A stretch of 64,000 nucleotides of DNA from JAITWN01 sp964437335 (GCA_964437335.1 CAYTGL010000001.1:1-64000); one strand, 5' to 3'; counted from the first letter of the stretch, positions 41,560-51,056 are shown. Translations and numbers: made by a program. The notes: generated from the letters alone by a model not told the origin.

Positions 41560-43572
41560 TTAGCCGAAGAAGTACTTAAAGCCAACCTCGGCTTCTAGCT
41601 TCGGAATGGGCGCATAGAAAACGCCGCCGAAATCGAACATGGGTTCGGCAGTATCTTCATCCGGTTGATATACAAATGCAGCATAGGTGGACCACCGGTT
41701 CTTGTCGAAACTAACCTTGCCCATGTAACGCCAGAACGGATCACGCATCGTGCTTCCAGTTGAGTTGAGCGGGGTATCGCCAAGCTGCTGACCGTATAGA
41801 TCGACAACAACGCGAGCATTGTCCATTAACGGTTTGAACCAGGTTCCGCCGACTGTCAGATAGTTTTCAGGTAGCCCGGATAGTTTATTAGCATCCGGCG
41901 AACTTGGTGTTTTATTTTTTGCATCAACTGCGGAATATGTAACAAACAAGGATAAGGCACTGGTGGGATTGTAGGTTAATATCATGTCAAAACCGTTTCT
42001 TTCAATTTCGCCTACGTTGACTGCTTCCTCAGCGATGACATTAATCTCGTCTTCTGTGGTACTCCAATAGTAGTTGAAATCTAAGCTCACTTGCGGATTA
42101 AATAAGACATTAAATCCGACATCAGTGCTAACTATCTTGGGCATATTCAAGTCGAAGTTAGCATTTCCTGTTACAGGAGAAATCTCTGATACTTCCGGGG
42201 TACGGAATCCTTGACCGCTATTGGCATAAATTACAATGGTATCACTTGGTGACCAGGTTATTCCAAGCTTAGGACTTAGTAAATCGGCATTTCCTGTTCC
42301 AGAGTTAGCAGGCGTAATATTATTAGTGATGTCCGAATCATAAGTGTCATACCGCAAACCACCATGAAGTTTTACTCGTTCTAGAATCTGATATTGAGCT
42401 TGGGCAAACAGTCCAATGCTTAACTCATTAATATCCCAATCACTGTTTACAGCTCCGGTTTTGTCACGATCGAGGGTGGGAAAGCTTTGAAGTATCATGT
42501 CATCGTAACGTCCATCTGTACCGACAGTAATAAGATATTTGTTTCCGGGTAAAAAGTTGTAAAGGACGTTCCATCCAAAATAGCTATTCTCATTATGATT
42601 CAAGCTTTGTGGGCTGTTGAACGATGAATACCGATTCAATTCCTTATCAGATAGATACACTGTGCCATGCCAACCAGACTCGCCAGGAGACGAGTCGTAG
42701 CGTATTGCGAGATTTATCGCGTTACTGTCGCCACCGTCTGACGGTTGGGAAGACCCTATTGGTATTGTAGCCGCTGTCCGTGGGATCACACCATTGATCA
42801 CATCATCCAGCAATATATACCCGGGCGCATCCCATTCCTCATTAACAAGGTGTGCCACAATCGACACATCACCTCCCATGGATGCAATTGTTGCCTTATT
42901 ATAAAGGTTGTAGCGTGTGTCCTCGCTGTTATCCCTATAGCCTTCCTTGTCGCGGAACTCATACATTAAAAATGGTGTGACATTACCATGAGTTTCATTA
43001 TAAGTCCCAACGGCGCGCATATACTTGTAACTGCCAATTTCCGCACCTGCACTCGAACCAGCATTGCGTGATTTTGTTATTATGTTAACGGCACCACACA
43101 ATGCGAAGTTCCCATATAAAGCTGATATGGGTCCCTTGATAATTTCAATTCGCTCGACCATCTCCGGCGTAATCCAGGCAAAATCACCGTAACCATGAGC
43201 CTGACCATGATTTGGCATGTTCATAGGTACGCCATCTACATGTACAGCGATTTGATTTGTATGGCTCCCGGATGTACAACCCCGCATTGCCAAACCGTCT
43301 GCTATACCACCCTGGCCATAAGGTTGTGTATTCATACCGGGTTGTTTTCGAAACAGATCGAGATAGTTCGTTACTGGCATAGTATCAATCTGCTGAGAGT
43401 CGATGATTAGAACAGATCCTGGCAAGGCTTCTGTAGATGTTGAGATAGCCGCCTTTTCTTCTCCTCCTACAACAGTCATGGCTGGCAGAGTTTCTACGTC
43501 AGCAGAATATGCAGTTGAAAATATCACAGCAGACATAACCAAAATGCATGCTAGAAAAAGTTTTTGCGACAT
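41560..43572 (-). CDS. TonB-dependent receptor of the ABC importer block
   Basis: A 670-residue receptor with signal peptide (about 1-24, ...AYSADV), TonB box-like LPAMTVVGG, plug elements (SVLIIDSQQIDTM, IIKGPISALYGNFALCGAVN) and a barrel ending LEAEVGFKYFFG, an acceptable C-terminal signature. It differs from the two paralogous receptors nearby and is AT-rich, matching the ABC genes downstream. Together they look like one outer-to-inner-membrane import pathway. An upstream 21-codon frame ends in TAATG on its start. Confidence 0.9.
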   Translation of the reverse strand: MSQKLFLACILVMSAVIFSTAYSADVETLPAMTVVGGEEKAAISTSTEALPGSVLIIDSQQIDTMPVTNYLDLFRKQPGMNTQPYGQGGIADGLAMRGCTSGSHTNQIAVHVDGVPMNMPNHGQAHGYGDFAWITPEMVERIEIIKGPISALYGNFALCGAVNIITKSRNAGSSAGAEIGSYKYMRAVGTYNETHGNVTPFLMYEFRDKEGYRDNSEDTRYNLYNKATIASMGGDVSIVAHLVNEEWDAPGYILLDDVINGVIPRTAATIPIGSSQPSDGGDSNAINLAIRYDSSPGESGWHGTVYLSDKELNRYSSFNSPQSLNHNENSYFGWNVLYNFLPGNKYLITVGTDGRYDDMILQSFPTLDRDKTGAVNSDWDINELSIGLFAQAQYQILERVKLHGGLRYDTYDSDITNNITPANSGTGNADLLSPKLGITWSPSDTIVIYANSGQGFRTPEVSEISPVTGNANFDLNMPKIVSTDVGFNVLFNPQVSLDFNYYWSTTEDEINVIAEEAVNVGEIERNGFDMILTYNPTSALSLFVTYSAVDAKNKTPSSPDANKLSGLPENYLTVGGTWFKPLMDNARVVVDLYGQQLGDTPLNSTGSTMRDPFWRYMGKVSFDKNRWSTYAAFVYQPDEDTAEPMFDFGGVFYAPIPKLEAEVGFKYFFG

Positions 43573-43637
43573 TATTCTCCCCTCACAGTTATTTTCCTGT
43601 AACTGTTAATCGTGAACGAGCGTTCAATTTCCCGCAT
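43572..43637 (-). CDS. Leader reading frame upstream of the receptor
   Basis: A 21-codon frame (MREIERSFTINS..., ending KITVRGE) starts exactly where the ATG of receptor copy 1 would lie relative to the duplicated leader, and its TAA overlaps the receptor ATG (TAATG). The leader before its ATG keeps the GGGGGCGAATGA ribosome-site context. It may be a coupling peptide or a junction scar. The words MRE..RSF..N and KITV.GE also occur in the paralogous receptors (order differs). Confidence 0.45.
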   Translation of the reverse strand: MREIERSFTINSYRKITVRGE

Positions 43638-43720
43638 GACTCATTCGCCCCCTTGTATGGTTATTGGTATCTGTCAATCAGTTCATCAGGCTCAGCTTCC
43701 TATCTAATAAGAGATTGAGT
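43638..43720 (-). repeat. Third copy of the receptor leader
   Basis: Shares ATTCGCCCC, TATGGT, ATTGGTATCTGTCAAT and AGTTCATCAGGCTC with 35,650-35,715 and the diverged version at 46,625-46,700. Here it is fused to an unrelated receptor gene, marking a recombination junction. Confidence 0.7.
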
Positions 43721-43732
43721 CAGAGGTGGCGG

Positions 43733-43766
43733 GCCACCCGGCGGGGGAGAGGATCCGCCGGATGGC
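43733..43766 (-). terminator. Hairpin after DUF4198 copy 2
   Basis: GCCACCCGGCGG at 43733-43744 pairs with 43755-43766 with one mismatch. It is a near copy of the hairpin at 33460-33493. It lies about 60 bp after the DUF4198 stop and may end that transcript. Confidence 0.55.
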
Positions 43767-43827
43767 TTACGCCGGGCACTGCATTTATTTCGTTCAGACC
43801 TACAGGGTCATCAACGAAATTCTCCTG

Positions 43828-44529
43828 TTAACGGAAGAAGGTGAGATTGGTCTCCAGCGCTAGTGTGTCAGCGTCAGGGTGATTTTTCAGGGTTTCCTTA
43901 TGCCTTGCCAGGATGTACTGAAAACTGTCCGCTGATATCGGTAGCGAGGCCTTGCCGTCGGCATCGGTCTTGTGCAGCGTTTCGTCGCCAAGTATCTCGA
44001 TCTCTGCGCCTGAGAGAGGCTTTGATTTGTACAGCAACTGTACGGGCAGAAGTTCACCGGGCTTCAATGCAAGAGGGTCCTTGAGCGGCAGGATTTCAAA
44101 GTCCGCGCCGACCGGCTTGCCTGCTGTCTGACTCCAGGAGACGATCATCTTGTTGAATTTCATGGAATGCATTGATGCCTTGTAATTTGGCACTTCCCGC
44201 TTTGAAACATTGAAATATTTTTCATTCTGGTCTTCGGTCCAAAACCCATTGTCGAAATCCGTGATGACCAGTGACAACCCGCCAGGAAATTCAGCGAACA
44301 GCTGTTCATTGTGCACATGAGTCTTGATCTTGCCTCTGGCACCGTCTTTGTTGATGCCGGTTACTGATTTTGCTTTAGCCGGTTCATAGGGTTCGGGTTC
44401 GCCGGGATGGCCATAAACAAGCCGATAATTTTCCCCGTCGGGCACGAACCAGACATCATGTGCCGATGCAGTGGCGGCAAATACGATCGATAAGGCTGTC
44501 AGTATGAGAAATATTCGTAATATTTTCAT
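43828..44529 (-). CDS. DUF4198 secreted protein, copy 2
   Basis: A 233-residue exported protein paralogous to the one at 32,675. The signal peptide (about 1-23, ...TASA) would leave a mature N-terminus HDVWFVPDG. Shared stretches are YGHPGEPEPYEPAKA, NGFWTEDQNEKYF, and the second-half PGELLPVQLLYKSKPLSGAE. It follows the broken receptor at 44,605. A role in nickel/cobalt or other metal handling is inferred from the family. Confidence 0.85.
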   Translation of the reverse strand: MKILRIFLILTALSIVFAATASAHDVWFVPDGENYRLVYGHPGEPEPYEPAKAKSVTGINKDGARGKIKTHVHNEQLFAEFPGGLSLVITDFDNGFWTEDQNEKYFNVSKREVPNYKASMHSMKFNKMIVSWSQTAGKPVGADFEILPLKDPLALKPGELLPVQLLYKSKPLSGAEIEILGDETLHKTDADGKASLPISADSFQYILARHKETLKNHPDADTLALETNLTFFR

Positions 44530-44604
44530 GGTTCTCCTCGGTGTGATTATATGTGCTGGGCGGCCGTGTCAACGATGTGACCGCCCGGTAACCTGCTGGA
44601 CCAA

Positions 44605-46624
44605 CTACATCGATATCGAAATACCCATCATGAAATTGATTGGTGGGCGCGGTGTATAGAGGTCTTCGAAAGCTGCTTCGGAGTACACCTCATCCGTCAG
44701 GTTGTTGATATCGAGAAACCAGCGCGCATACTTGCCCTGATCAAGCGGCACGGCGTAGAACACGCTGGCGTCTAGGACATCGAAGCCGTCATATTTGACG
44801 GTATTCGCAGCGTTGAGATAGGAAGATCCAATGGAGCGCCAGCGCAGACTACCGCCCCAGCCGGACGGAGGTGCGTAGTTGAGGCTGATCGTTACAATAT
44901 GATCCGCTGATCCCTCGATCTCATTACCAACCAGTGTAGCATCCGGATTGCTTAGGATCTCGCTATCCGGCAGCGCAAAGATTGCGGAGACGCTGAAGTT
45001 GTTTATTGCCTGCGGGAAGTACCGGACCTCACCCTCCAGACCGCTGCGACGTGTTTTGCCGACATTGCGGAACTGCGATGATCCCGGCGGATCCTCGAGA
45101 ATCTCGTCGGAGCTGTCAAGAATGTAGTAGGCGAGATCCAGGTACCATTGCGGGCTCGGCGTGCCGTTGATGCCCACTTCGTATTGCCAGTACTGGATTG
45201 TGTCAACATTGATGGTAGGATCGTATTTCGACTCGCCATCGGGTAATCCGAAACCGTCGGCGATGCTGCCACGCAACTCCCAGTTTTCATGGAACGCCGA
45301 ACGCACACCGAGCTTCGGGCTGATGTGGTCATAACTGTTATCTTCGTTGAAAGGCGTTCCGCTGGGATCCCGGTTGAGATAGGAACCATTGTAGTTGTCA
45401 TAGCGAACCCCAAGGGTCGGACGGAATAGCGGACTGATATCCATATCGATCTGTCCGTAGATCGATGCGGTTTGGCTGTCGAAGACTCGATCTTCGATCT
45501 GGTCGATGCGCACCCGATTGCTGGTGTCCCAGCGCAGCCAGTCGGTCTCTTCGGTGTAATATTCGAAGCCCACTACCCAGCTGCTGGGAATATTGAAAAG
45601 GGTCCGGGAACCATTCAGGCTGCCGCCGGTGGCAATGGCATTGCGGCCGTAAAAGCGTTCGGTCTGGCCGCCGGGGTCATAGCCGAACTTGGCGAAGCGA
45701 GTAAAGTCATTGCTGGTGCCATAGAGAAACAACAGCATTCTGAGATCATCGTCAACGTCATAAAACCAGTCAAGACGCTGGTTATAATACTGCTTGTGCC
45801 CGCCGTCGTTCTCGGCATTGATGGCCTGCTGTCTGCGGACGCTTTCGTCCCCGCTCTTGAACTGTTCTTCAGGAATATAGCCCGGGGCATCCCACTGACC
45901 GCCATAACCACGCATCGTCAGTACCACTTCGGAACGGTCACTGACATCGTAGCCGAGCCGCAGCGAGGCATTGGTTTTAGTGAAGCGCGAGTTCTCGCGC
46001 CAGCCTTCGCTGTCATAGGCCTGGAGCGCCAAGTTGGCCTTGAATGGACCGATCTCTCTGCCCATGGCTGCCTGGGCATCAAAGGTTTTGTACATGCCGC
46101 CGGAGAGATAGGCGTCGTTATAGTTACCGCCCTTGCGGGTCGTGAAGGCCAGCACACCGCCGCGGGCATAGTTGCCGTACAGTGCCGACCGGACCTCTGT
46201 AGACAGTCAGGGAATCGATCTCGAGCGGTATGATGCTGTTGGTGTCGGCATATCCGTCGGCATGGGATTCGCCTTCGTTGAGACTGATGCCATCGAGGGT
46301 GATTGCGGCGTCACTGCCGTGTCCGCCTGTCTGGAACCCTCGTATCGTAAACTGATCGGCGACGCCACCTTGCTGGTAGACGCCCAGATCAAGCCCCGGG
46401 ACTTCTTCAACCAAGCGTAGCGATTGATCCCAGGAACGGGAACGGATCACGTCTGAACCTATGGTGTTGACACTGAACGAGCGATCGGCCTCCCTCATGC
46501 CTTCACCCTTTACGGTAATTTTATCGAGATCGACGTTGTCCGCCAGTGCGGCGCCTCCCGCTGCTGCCCCGATTCCGTATAAGATCGCGGCTAAGACGCT
46601 TCTCCTCACTAGGTGATTAATCAT
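44605..46624 (-). pseudogene. TonB-dependent receptor, copy 2, frameshifted
   Basis: Two overlapping frames together equal a full receptor paralogous to copy 1. Frame one (46624-46124) encodes the signal peptide, DKITVKGEGM box and plug up to LTVYRGPVGT. Frame two (to 44605) resumes near YGNYARGGVLAF and runs through the barrel to PRPPINFMMGISISM. Alignment with copy 1 across CGTACAG...CAGTCAG shows 35 bases here versus 37 there, a net 2-nt loss at about 46180-46200. Either a pseudogene or a sequencing error; the degraded -10 box favours decay. Confidence 0.8.
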
Positions 46625-47140
46625 TTCTCATTCGCTCCCTAGAATGATTATTGGTTATTCGTCAAACAGTTCATCAGGATCAGTCTCCTGCCATGGAAAC
46701 TGAGTTCGTAATATGTTAACGTAATATTTATTACTTAGACAAGCGGTATGTATTATTAAGAATACTGCATCCTAGATTCGCCAAGTTGGTTTCTGTTTCA
46801 AATCGACGTATCGATCTTCCGCCGCTTCAGAACCCAATACTCTCGGCCGGTTCAGAATCTAGTACTTTCGTATGTTCCGTTACAGCAGTTCACTTTGGTC
46901 CATATCATTATATTCTATAAGTTTATTATTCCAGGCACGGTGACCGTCATGCGCATTGGACGCGAAATAAGCAGCGCTTCCCCGGCTCGCTTCAGGCAGT
47001 AATTACGGGAGAATTACGGATTCGACATTTCGGTGTGCTGTATGTTGTTCCTATACAACACAGTGGCGTATCACTGATGATTCGAACCGCCAGCGGGAAT
47101 CACGCCACCCGATGGGGCGAATGATCGCGATATATTTGTA
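46625..47140 (-). other. Leader of receptor copy 2 and duplicated non-coding region
   Basis: No coding frame is supported. It matches 35,646-36,137 over most of its length, with an extra tandem TTCAGAA...AGTACTTTCG-type unit near 46,825-46,870 that is single in the other copy. It joins directly to the trkH 3' end. Confidence 0.65.
46746..46765 (-). promoter_or_regulatory. Inverted repeat, candidate operator (GTAT-N12-ATAC)
   Basis: GTAT and ATAC separated by 12 bases at the same position relative to the receptor start as in copy 1. The arms are kept although the surrounding leader has diverged. Confidence 0.4.
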
Positions 47141-48586
47141 TTATTTGCGCCAGAATTCCGGCGTCAGCAATACCAGCAGCGTGAAGATCTCAAGTCGCCC
47201 GAGCAGCATCGCGAGTGTGCACAACCATTTCGCGGTCGGGTTGATATCGTGGAAGGTGGAAGCGACCTCGCCCAGGCCGGGACCGAGGTTGTTCAGGCTC
47301 GTCGCGACCGCGCCGAACGCGGTGACCTGGTCGACGCCGGTCGCCATCAGGGCAAGCACCAGTGCGGCGAAGATCATGATGTAGATCGAAAAGAAACTCC
47401 AGATCGCGTCCAGCACGAGTTTTGGTACCGGACGGTCGCCGATCTTGATCGGCCGGACCAGTTGCGGGTGAATCAGGCGCTGCAGCTCGCGAATGCCGAC
47501 CTTGGCAAGCACGATGATCCGGATCGCCTTGATTCCGCCTGACGTCGACCCGGCGCAACCACCGAAGAAGCTGACAAAGATCAGCAGCATTGGCAGGCCC
47601 AGCGGCCAGACCGCGAAATTCCCGGTGCTGAAGCCGGTTGTCGTGATCACCGAGACGACCTGGAAGGCCCCGTGGCGCAGGGAATGGGCCCATGTCGGGT
47701 ATTGCTCGCCGAGCCATAGGAACATCCCGGTCAGCAGCGCGAATCCGAGTACGGTCAGCAGAAATACCCGCGACTGAGTGTCGTGCCAGTAGACCGAGGG
47801 ACTCGGTCCACGCAGCGCCATGAAGTGAACACTGAAACTCAACGAGCCTATCAGCATGAACACGATCGCAATGATCTCGATGGCGAGGTTGTCGAAATGG
47901 CCGATGCTTGCATCGTGGGTCGATAAACCGCCGGTTGAGACGGTCGACATGCTGTGGGCAATTGCGTCGAACAGCGACATGCCGGCTAGCCAGTACGCGG
48001 CCGCACAGGTCACGGTCAGCGCGAAATAGATGATCAGCATGAAGCGTGCGGTCTGGGCAATGCGCGGGGTCAGCCTCTCGTTCTTCATCGGTCCCGGGGT
48101 CTCGGCCAGGTAGAGCTGCATGCCACCGACGCCGAGCATCGGCAGGATCGCGACCGCGAGCACGATTACGCCGAGGCCGCCAAACCACTGGAGCTGCTGG
48201 CGGTAATACAGGATCGAGAGCGGCAGGTTGTCGATGCCGACGATCGCGGTTGCGCCGGTCGTCGTGAAGCCGGAGACCGCCTCGAACACGGCGTCGGTCA
48301 ATATGAGATCGGTGCCAAGCAGCAGCGGGATGCTACCGAGTGTCCCGAGCAGTACCCAGAACAGCGAGACGATGAGAAAGACTTCGCGATTGTAGAGATT
48401 GCCACGATGCCGACGCGTCGGCAGCCACAGCAACAGCCCGGGCAGCGCGAGAATCAGCACGCTTTCCAGGAAAATGATTAACTGACCGTCATTTCCCCAC
48501 GCGGCAAGCAACGCTGGCGGGATCAGCGTCAGGCTGAACAGTAACAAAAACAGGCCGACGAGACGGATGACGAAGGCAGGCCGCAT
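47141..48586 (-). CDS. trkH: Trk system potassium uptake protein TrkH
   Basis: TrkH is the potassium-translocating subunit of the Trk system, gated by cytosolic TrkA (not in the window). The 481 residues show the four pore-helix repeats: SGFTTTGATAIVGIDNLP, MSTVSTGGLSTHDASI, VSVITTTGFSTGNFAVWP and SLNNLGPGLGEVASTFHDIN. The ends, MRPAFVIRLVGLFLLLFSL and LLVLLTPEFWRK, are typical. Full length. Its 3' end has a degraded copy at 36,138. Confidence 0.95.
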   Translation of the reverse strand: MRPAFVIRLVGLFLLLFSLTLIPPALLAAWGNDGQLIIFLESVLILALPGLLLWLPTRRHRGNLYNREVFLIVSLFWVLLGTLGSIPLLLGTDLILTDAVFEAVSGFTTTGATAIVGIDNLPLSILYYRQQLQWFGGLGVIVLAVAILPMLGVGGMQLYLAETPGPMKNERLTPRIAQTARFMLIIYFALTVTCAAAYWLAGMSLFDAIAHSMSTVSTGGLSTHDASIGHFDNLAIEIIAIVFMLIGSLSFSVHFMALRGPSPSVYWHDTQSRVFLLTVLGFALLTGMFLWLGEQYPTWAHSLRHGAFQVVSVITTTGFSTGNFAVWPLGLPMLLIFVSFFGGCAGSTSGGIKAIRIIVLAKVGIRELQRLIHPQLVRPIKIGDRPVPKLVLDAIWSFFSIYIMIFAALVLALMATGVDQVTAFGAVATSLNNLGPGLGEVASTFHDINPTAKWLCTLAMLLGRLEIFTLLVLLTPEFWRK

Positions 48587-48947
48587 GTCTGGAGCCGGAG
48601 GCGCCTCTCGGCCGTCCCGGTAACGGCATTATCTTTATGAAGGAGGGGCCCGGGCCGGACAAATTAGAAGTGATTACAGTGCGCAAGTCAAACCTACCGG
48701 GGGCGTACTTGTGCGCCTGCGAAATCAGGATTGGGTGCGCACGGCTTGTCCGGATCACGCGTCAACGCTGACATGTTCATCGCGTGGCATTTCGCGTGCG
48801 TGATAATCGCCGCCACAAACGGGAACGTCGATGTCCTGGCCTAGCAACGAATGGGGTCAGGCCCCTGCGGGGTCTGACCCCGAGTACCCACACCGGGCAA
48901 AGAAACTGCTAGACTATCCGTCCAGGCCGCCATGGCCATTACGCAAT
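48587..48947. other. Intergenic region between trkH and 4.5S RNA
   Basis: About 360 bp divergent space. It contains the GGGGTCAG palindrome (48853-48881) and the promoter region of the RNA gene; GCTAGACTAT at about 48908-48917 could include its -10 box. No gene seen. Confidence 0.5.
48853..48881. repeat. GGGGTCAG...CTGACCCC palindrome
   Basis: GGGGTCAG-GCCCCTGCGGGG-TCTGACCCC is a near-perfect palindrome; an almost identical unit lies after mutL (63733-63760). Short palindromes of this sequence are familiar REP-like intergenic elements in gammaproteobacteria. Confidence 0.65.
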
Positions 48948-49059
48948 GGCAGCCCGTGCCGGTCCCCTCGCAACGGCAGGTTGTAAACCCCGTCAGGCCC
49001 GGGAGGGAGCAGCGGTAGCAACTGATACGTGTGCCGGGGTGTGGCGGGTACGGGTTGCC
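48948..49059 (+). ncRNA. ffs: 4.5S RNA of the signal recognition particle
   Basis: The conserved Ffh-binding domain is present: GTCAGGCCCGGGAGGGAGCA, then GCAACTGATACGTGTGCCGG. The ends pair to close the rod (GGCAGCCCGTGCC at 48948-48960 with GGTACGGGTTGCC ending 49059). The length of about 112 nt equals the bacterial 4.5S size. Its position just before dnaX is common in this class. Confidence 0.92.
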
Positions 49060-49094
49060 ACCTTCCAGGAATGCAGGGATCTGGATAAATAGCT

Positions 49095-50687
49095 ATGACC
49101 TATCAGGTGCTTGCCCGCAAGTGGCGACCCCGTTCGTTCGAACGCCTGGTCGGCCAGGAACATGTCCTGCGGGCGCTGGTCAACGCGCTCGACAGCGGGC
49201 GACTGCATCACGCCTATCTATTCACCGGTACCCGCGGTGTCGGCAAGACCACGATCGCGCGCATCTTCGCGAAGGCGCTGAACTGCGAGAAGGGGGTCAG
49301 TTCCACACCCTGCGGCGAGTGCAGTGCCTGCCGCGAGGTCGATGAGGGCCGCTTCGTCGATCTGATCGAGGTTGACGCGGCCTCGCGCACCAAGGTCGAG
49401 GACACCCGCGACCTGCTCGACTATACCCAGTACGCCCCGACGCGCGGTCGCTACAAGGTCTACCTGATCGACGAGGTCCACATGCTGTCGAAGCACAGCT
49501 TCAATGCGCTGCTGAAGACCCTCGAAGAACCGCCGCCGCATGTCAAGTTCCTGCTCGCGACTACCGACCCGCAGAAGCTGCCGGTTACCGTATTGTCGCG
49601 CTGCCTGCAATTCAATCTGAAGCGCCTGCCCGAGGATCTGATTGCACGGCATCTGGCCGACGTGCTCGAACAGGAAGGCATCGCGGCCGAGGCGCCGGCG
49701 ATCGCCGGCATCGCGCGCGCTGCCGATGGCAGCATCCGTGATGCGTTGAGCCTGCTCGATCAGGCGATCGCCTATGGTGGCGGCGCGTTGAGGGAAGCCG
49801 AGGTCAGGTCGATGCTCGGCACGATCGATCATGCTCATATCCACGAAGTGCTCGCAGCGCTCGCCAATGGCGACGGCGCGCGTCTTTTACAGTGCGTGCA
49901 ACAGGCCGCTGAGTTCACTGTCGATTTCTCCGGGCTGCTCGATGAATTGATCGCTGCACTGCAACGCATCGCCGTTGTGCAACTGGTGCCCGGGGCGGTC
50001 GACTCCAGCCGGGGTGACGTCGAGCGGATCGCCGCATTGGCCACGCAGTTCGAGCGGGAAGCGGTCCAGCTCTATTACCAGATTGCGCTGCTCGGCCGGC
50101 GTGACTTGCCGCTCGCGCCCGATCCGAGAAGCGGCATCGAGATGATCCTGTTGCGGATGCTGGCCTTTCGTCCCGCGTGCGCAGAAACACCGGCCGCCGC
50201 CGCAGGCGGGATGACGCCGGTTGCAAAGGCGTCAGCCGCGAAGGTATCGGAGCCTGCGCGCCCTGCAACTGCACGGACGGCGACGTTCACTGAACCAGTC
50301 GCTGCGGGAGAAGACTGGGAAGGACTCATCGGCAAGATGAACCTGCAGGGCATGGTACGTGAACTCGCCGCGAATTGCGTGCTGATCGAGCGTAACGCCG
50401 ACCTGATCCGCCTGCAGCTCGACAAGGCGCATGCGCATCTGCACAGCAAGATCATCGAAGATCGCCTGCGCCAGGCCTTGCAGAAGCAATTCACCGGTGG
50501 TCTTCGCCTCGAGATCCTGGTCGGCGACAGCAGCGATGCATCGACGCCGGCGGGGCGGCGTAAAAAGCAGGAGCAGGACCGGCTGGATGCCGCGATCGCG
50601 TCACTCGAGGAGGACGCCGAGGTCAGGGTGCTCAAAGACATCTTCAATGCGCGGATCGTTCCGGGGTCGGTGCAACCGGTTGAATAG
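49095..50687 (+). CDS. dnaX: DNA polymerase III subunits gamma/tau
   Basis: DnaX is the clamp-loader motor. The 530 residues contain RKWRPRSFERLVGQEHVL at the start, Walker A GTRGVGKT (about 45-52), the zinc cysteines (C64, then CGECSAC at 73-79), Walker B LIDEVHMLSKHSFNALLKTL, and sensor-1 region. After about residue 360 comes an Ala-rich linker and the tau C-terminal domain. No clear AAAAAAG slippery site for making gamma was seen. Starts ATG 49095, 36 bp after the 4.5S RNA. Confidence 0.96.
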   Translation: MTYQVLARKWRPRSFERLVGQEHVLRALVNALDSGRLHHAYLFTGTRGVGKTTIARIFAKALNCEKGVSSTPCGECSACREVDEGRFVDLIEVDAASRTKVEDTRDLLDYTQYAPTRGRYKVYLIDEVHMLSKHSFNALLKTLEEPPPHVKFLLATTDPQKLPVTVLSRCLQFNLKRLPEDLIARHLADVLEQEGIAAEAPAIAGIARAADGSIRDALSLLDQAIAYGGGALREAEVRSMLGTIDHAHIHEVLAALANGDGARLLQCVQQAAEFTVDFSGLLDELIAALQRIAVVQLVPGAVDSSRGDVERIAALATQFEREAVQLYYQIALLGRRDLPLAPDPRSGIEMILLRMLAFRPACAETPAAAAGGMTPVAKASAAKVSEPARPATARTATFTEPVAAGEDWEGLIGKMNLQGMVRELAANCVLIERNADLIRLQLDKAHAHLHSKIIEDRLRQALQKQFTGGLRLEILVGDSSDASTPAGRRKKQEQDRLDAAIASLEEDAEVRVLKDIFNARIVPGSVQPVE

Positions 50688-50724
50688 AGGATATTCCGGA
50701 GTATCAATGAAGAGGTAGCATGCG

Positions 50725-51048
50725 ATGAAAGGTGGATTGGGTGGTCTGATGAAGCAGGCCCAGAAGATGCAGGAAGATATGCAGCGGGCGCAGGAGGAGA
50801 TCGCGTCGATGGAGGTCACCGGCCAGGCCGGCGGTGGACTCGTCAGCGTGATCATGACCGGGCGCCATGACCTCAAGCGTGTCACGATCGACGACAGCCT
50901 GATGAAAGACGACAAGGAAATGCTCGAGGATCTGCTGGCCGCGGCGGTCAACGACGCAGTGCGCAGGATCGAGACCGAGACACGGGAGAAGATGGCGGGC
51001 ATGACCAAGGGCCTGCCGTTTCCGCCGGGGATGAAGTTGCCGTTCTGA
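50725..51048 (+). CDS. Nucleoid-associated protein, YbaB/EbfC family
   Basis: A 107-residue dimeric DNA-binding protein, first seen as YbaB. The sequence MKGGLGGLMKQAQKMQEDMQ opens with the typical helix, the middle has the beta hairpin GGLVSVIMTGRHDLKRVTID, and the end is KGLPFPPGMKLPF. Always between dnaX and recR, as here. Confidence 0.96.
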   Translation: MKGGLGGLMKQAQKMQEDMQRAQEEIASMEVTGQAGGGLVSVIMTGRHDLKRVTIDDSLMKDDKEMLEDLLAAAVNDAVRRIETETREKMAGMTKGLPFPPGMKLPF

Positions 51049-51056
51049 CCCCGCAG

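Noticed and set aside
50555..50585. Run of A bases in dnaX as a gamma-producing slippery site
   Set aside because: GTAAAAAGC is too short and lies near the C-terminus; no hairpin or proper stop arrangement for a gamma product was seen.
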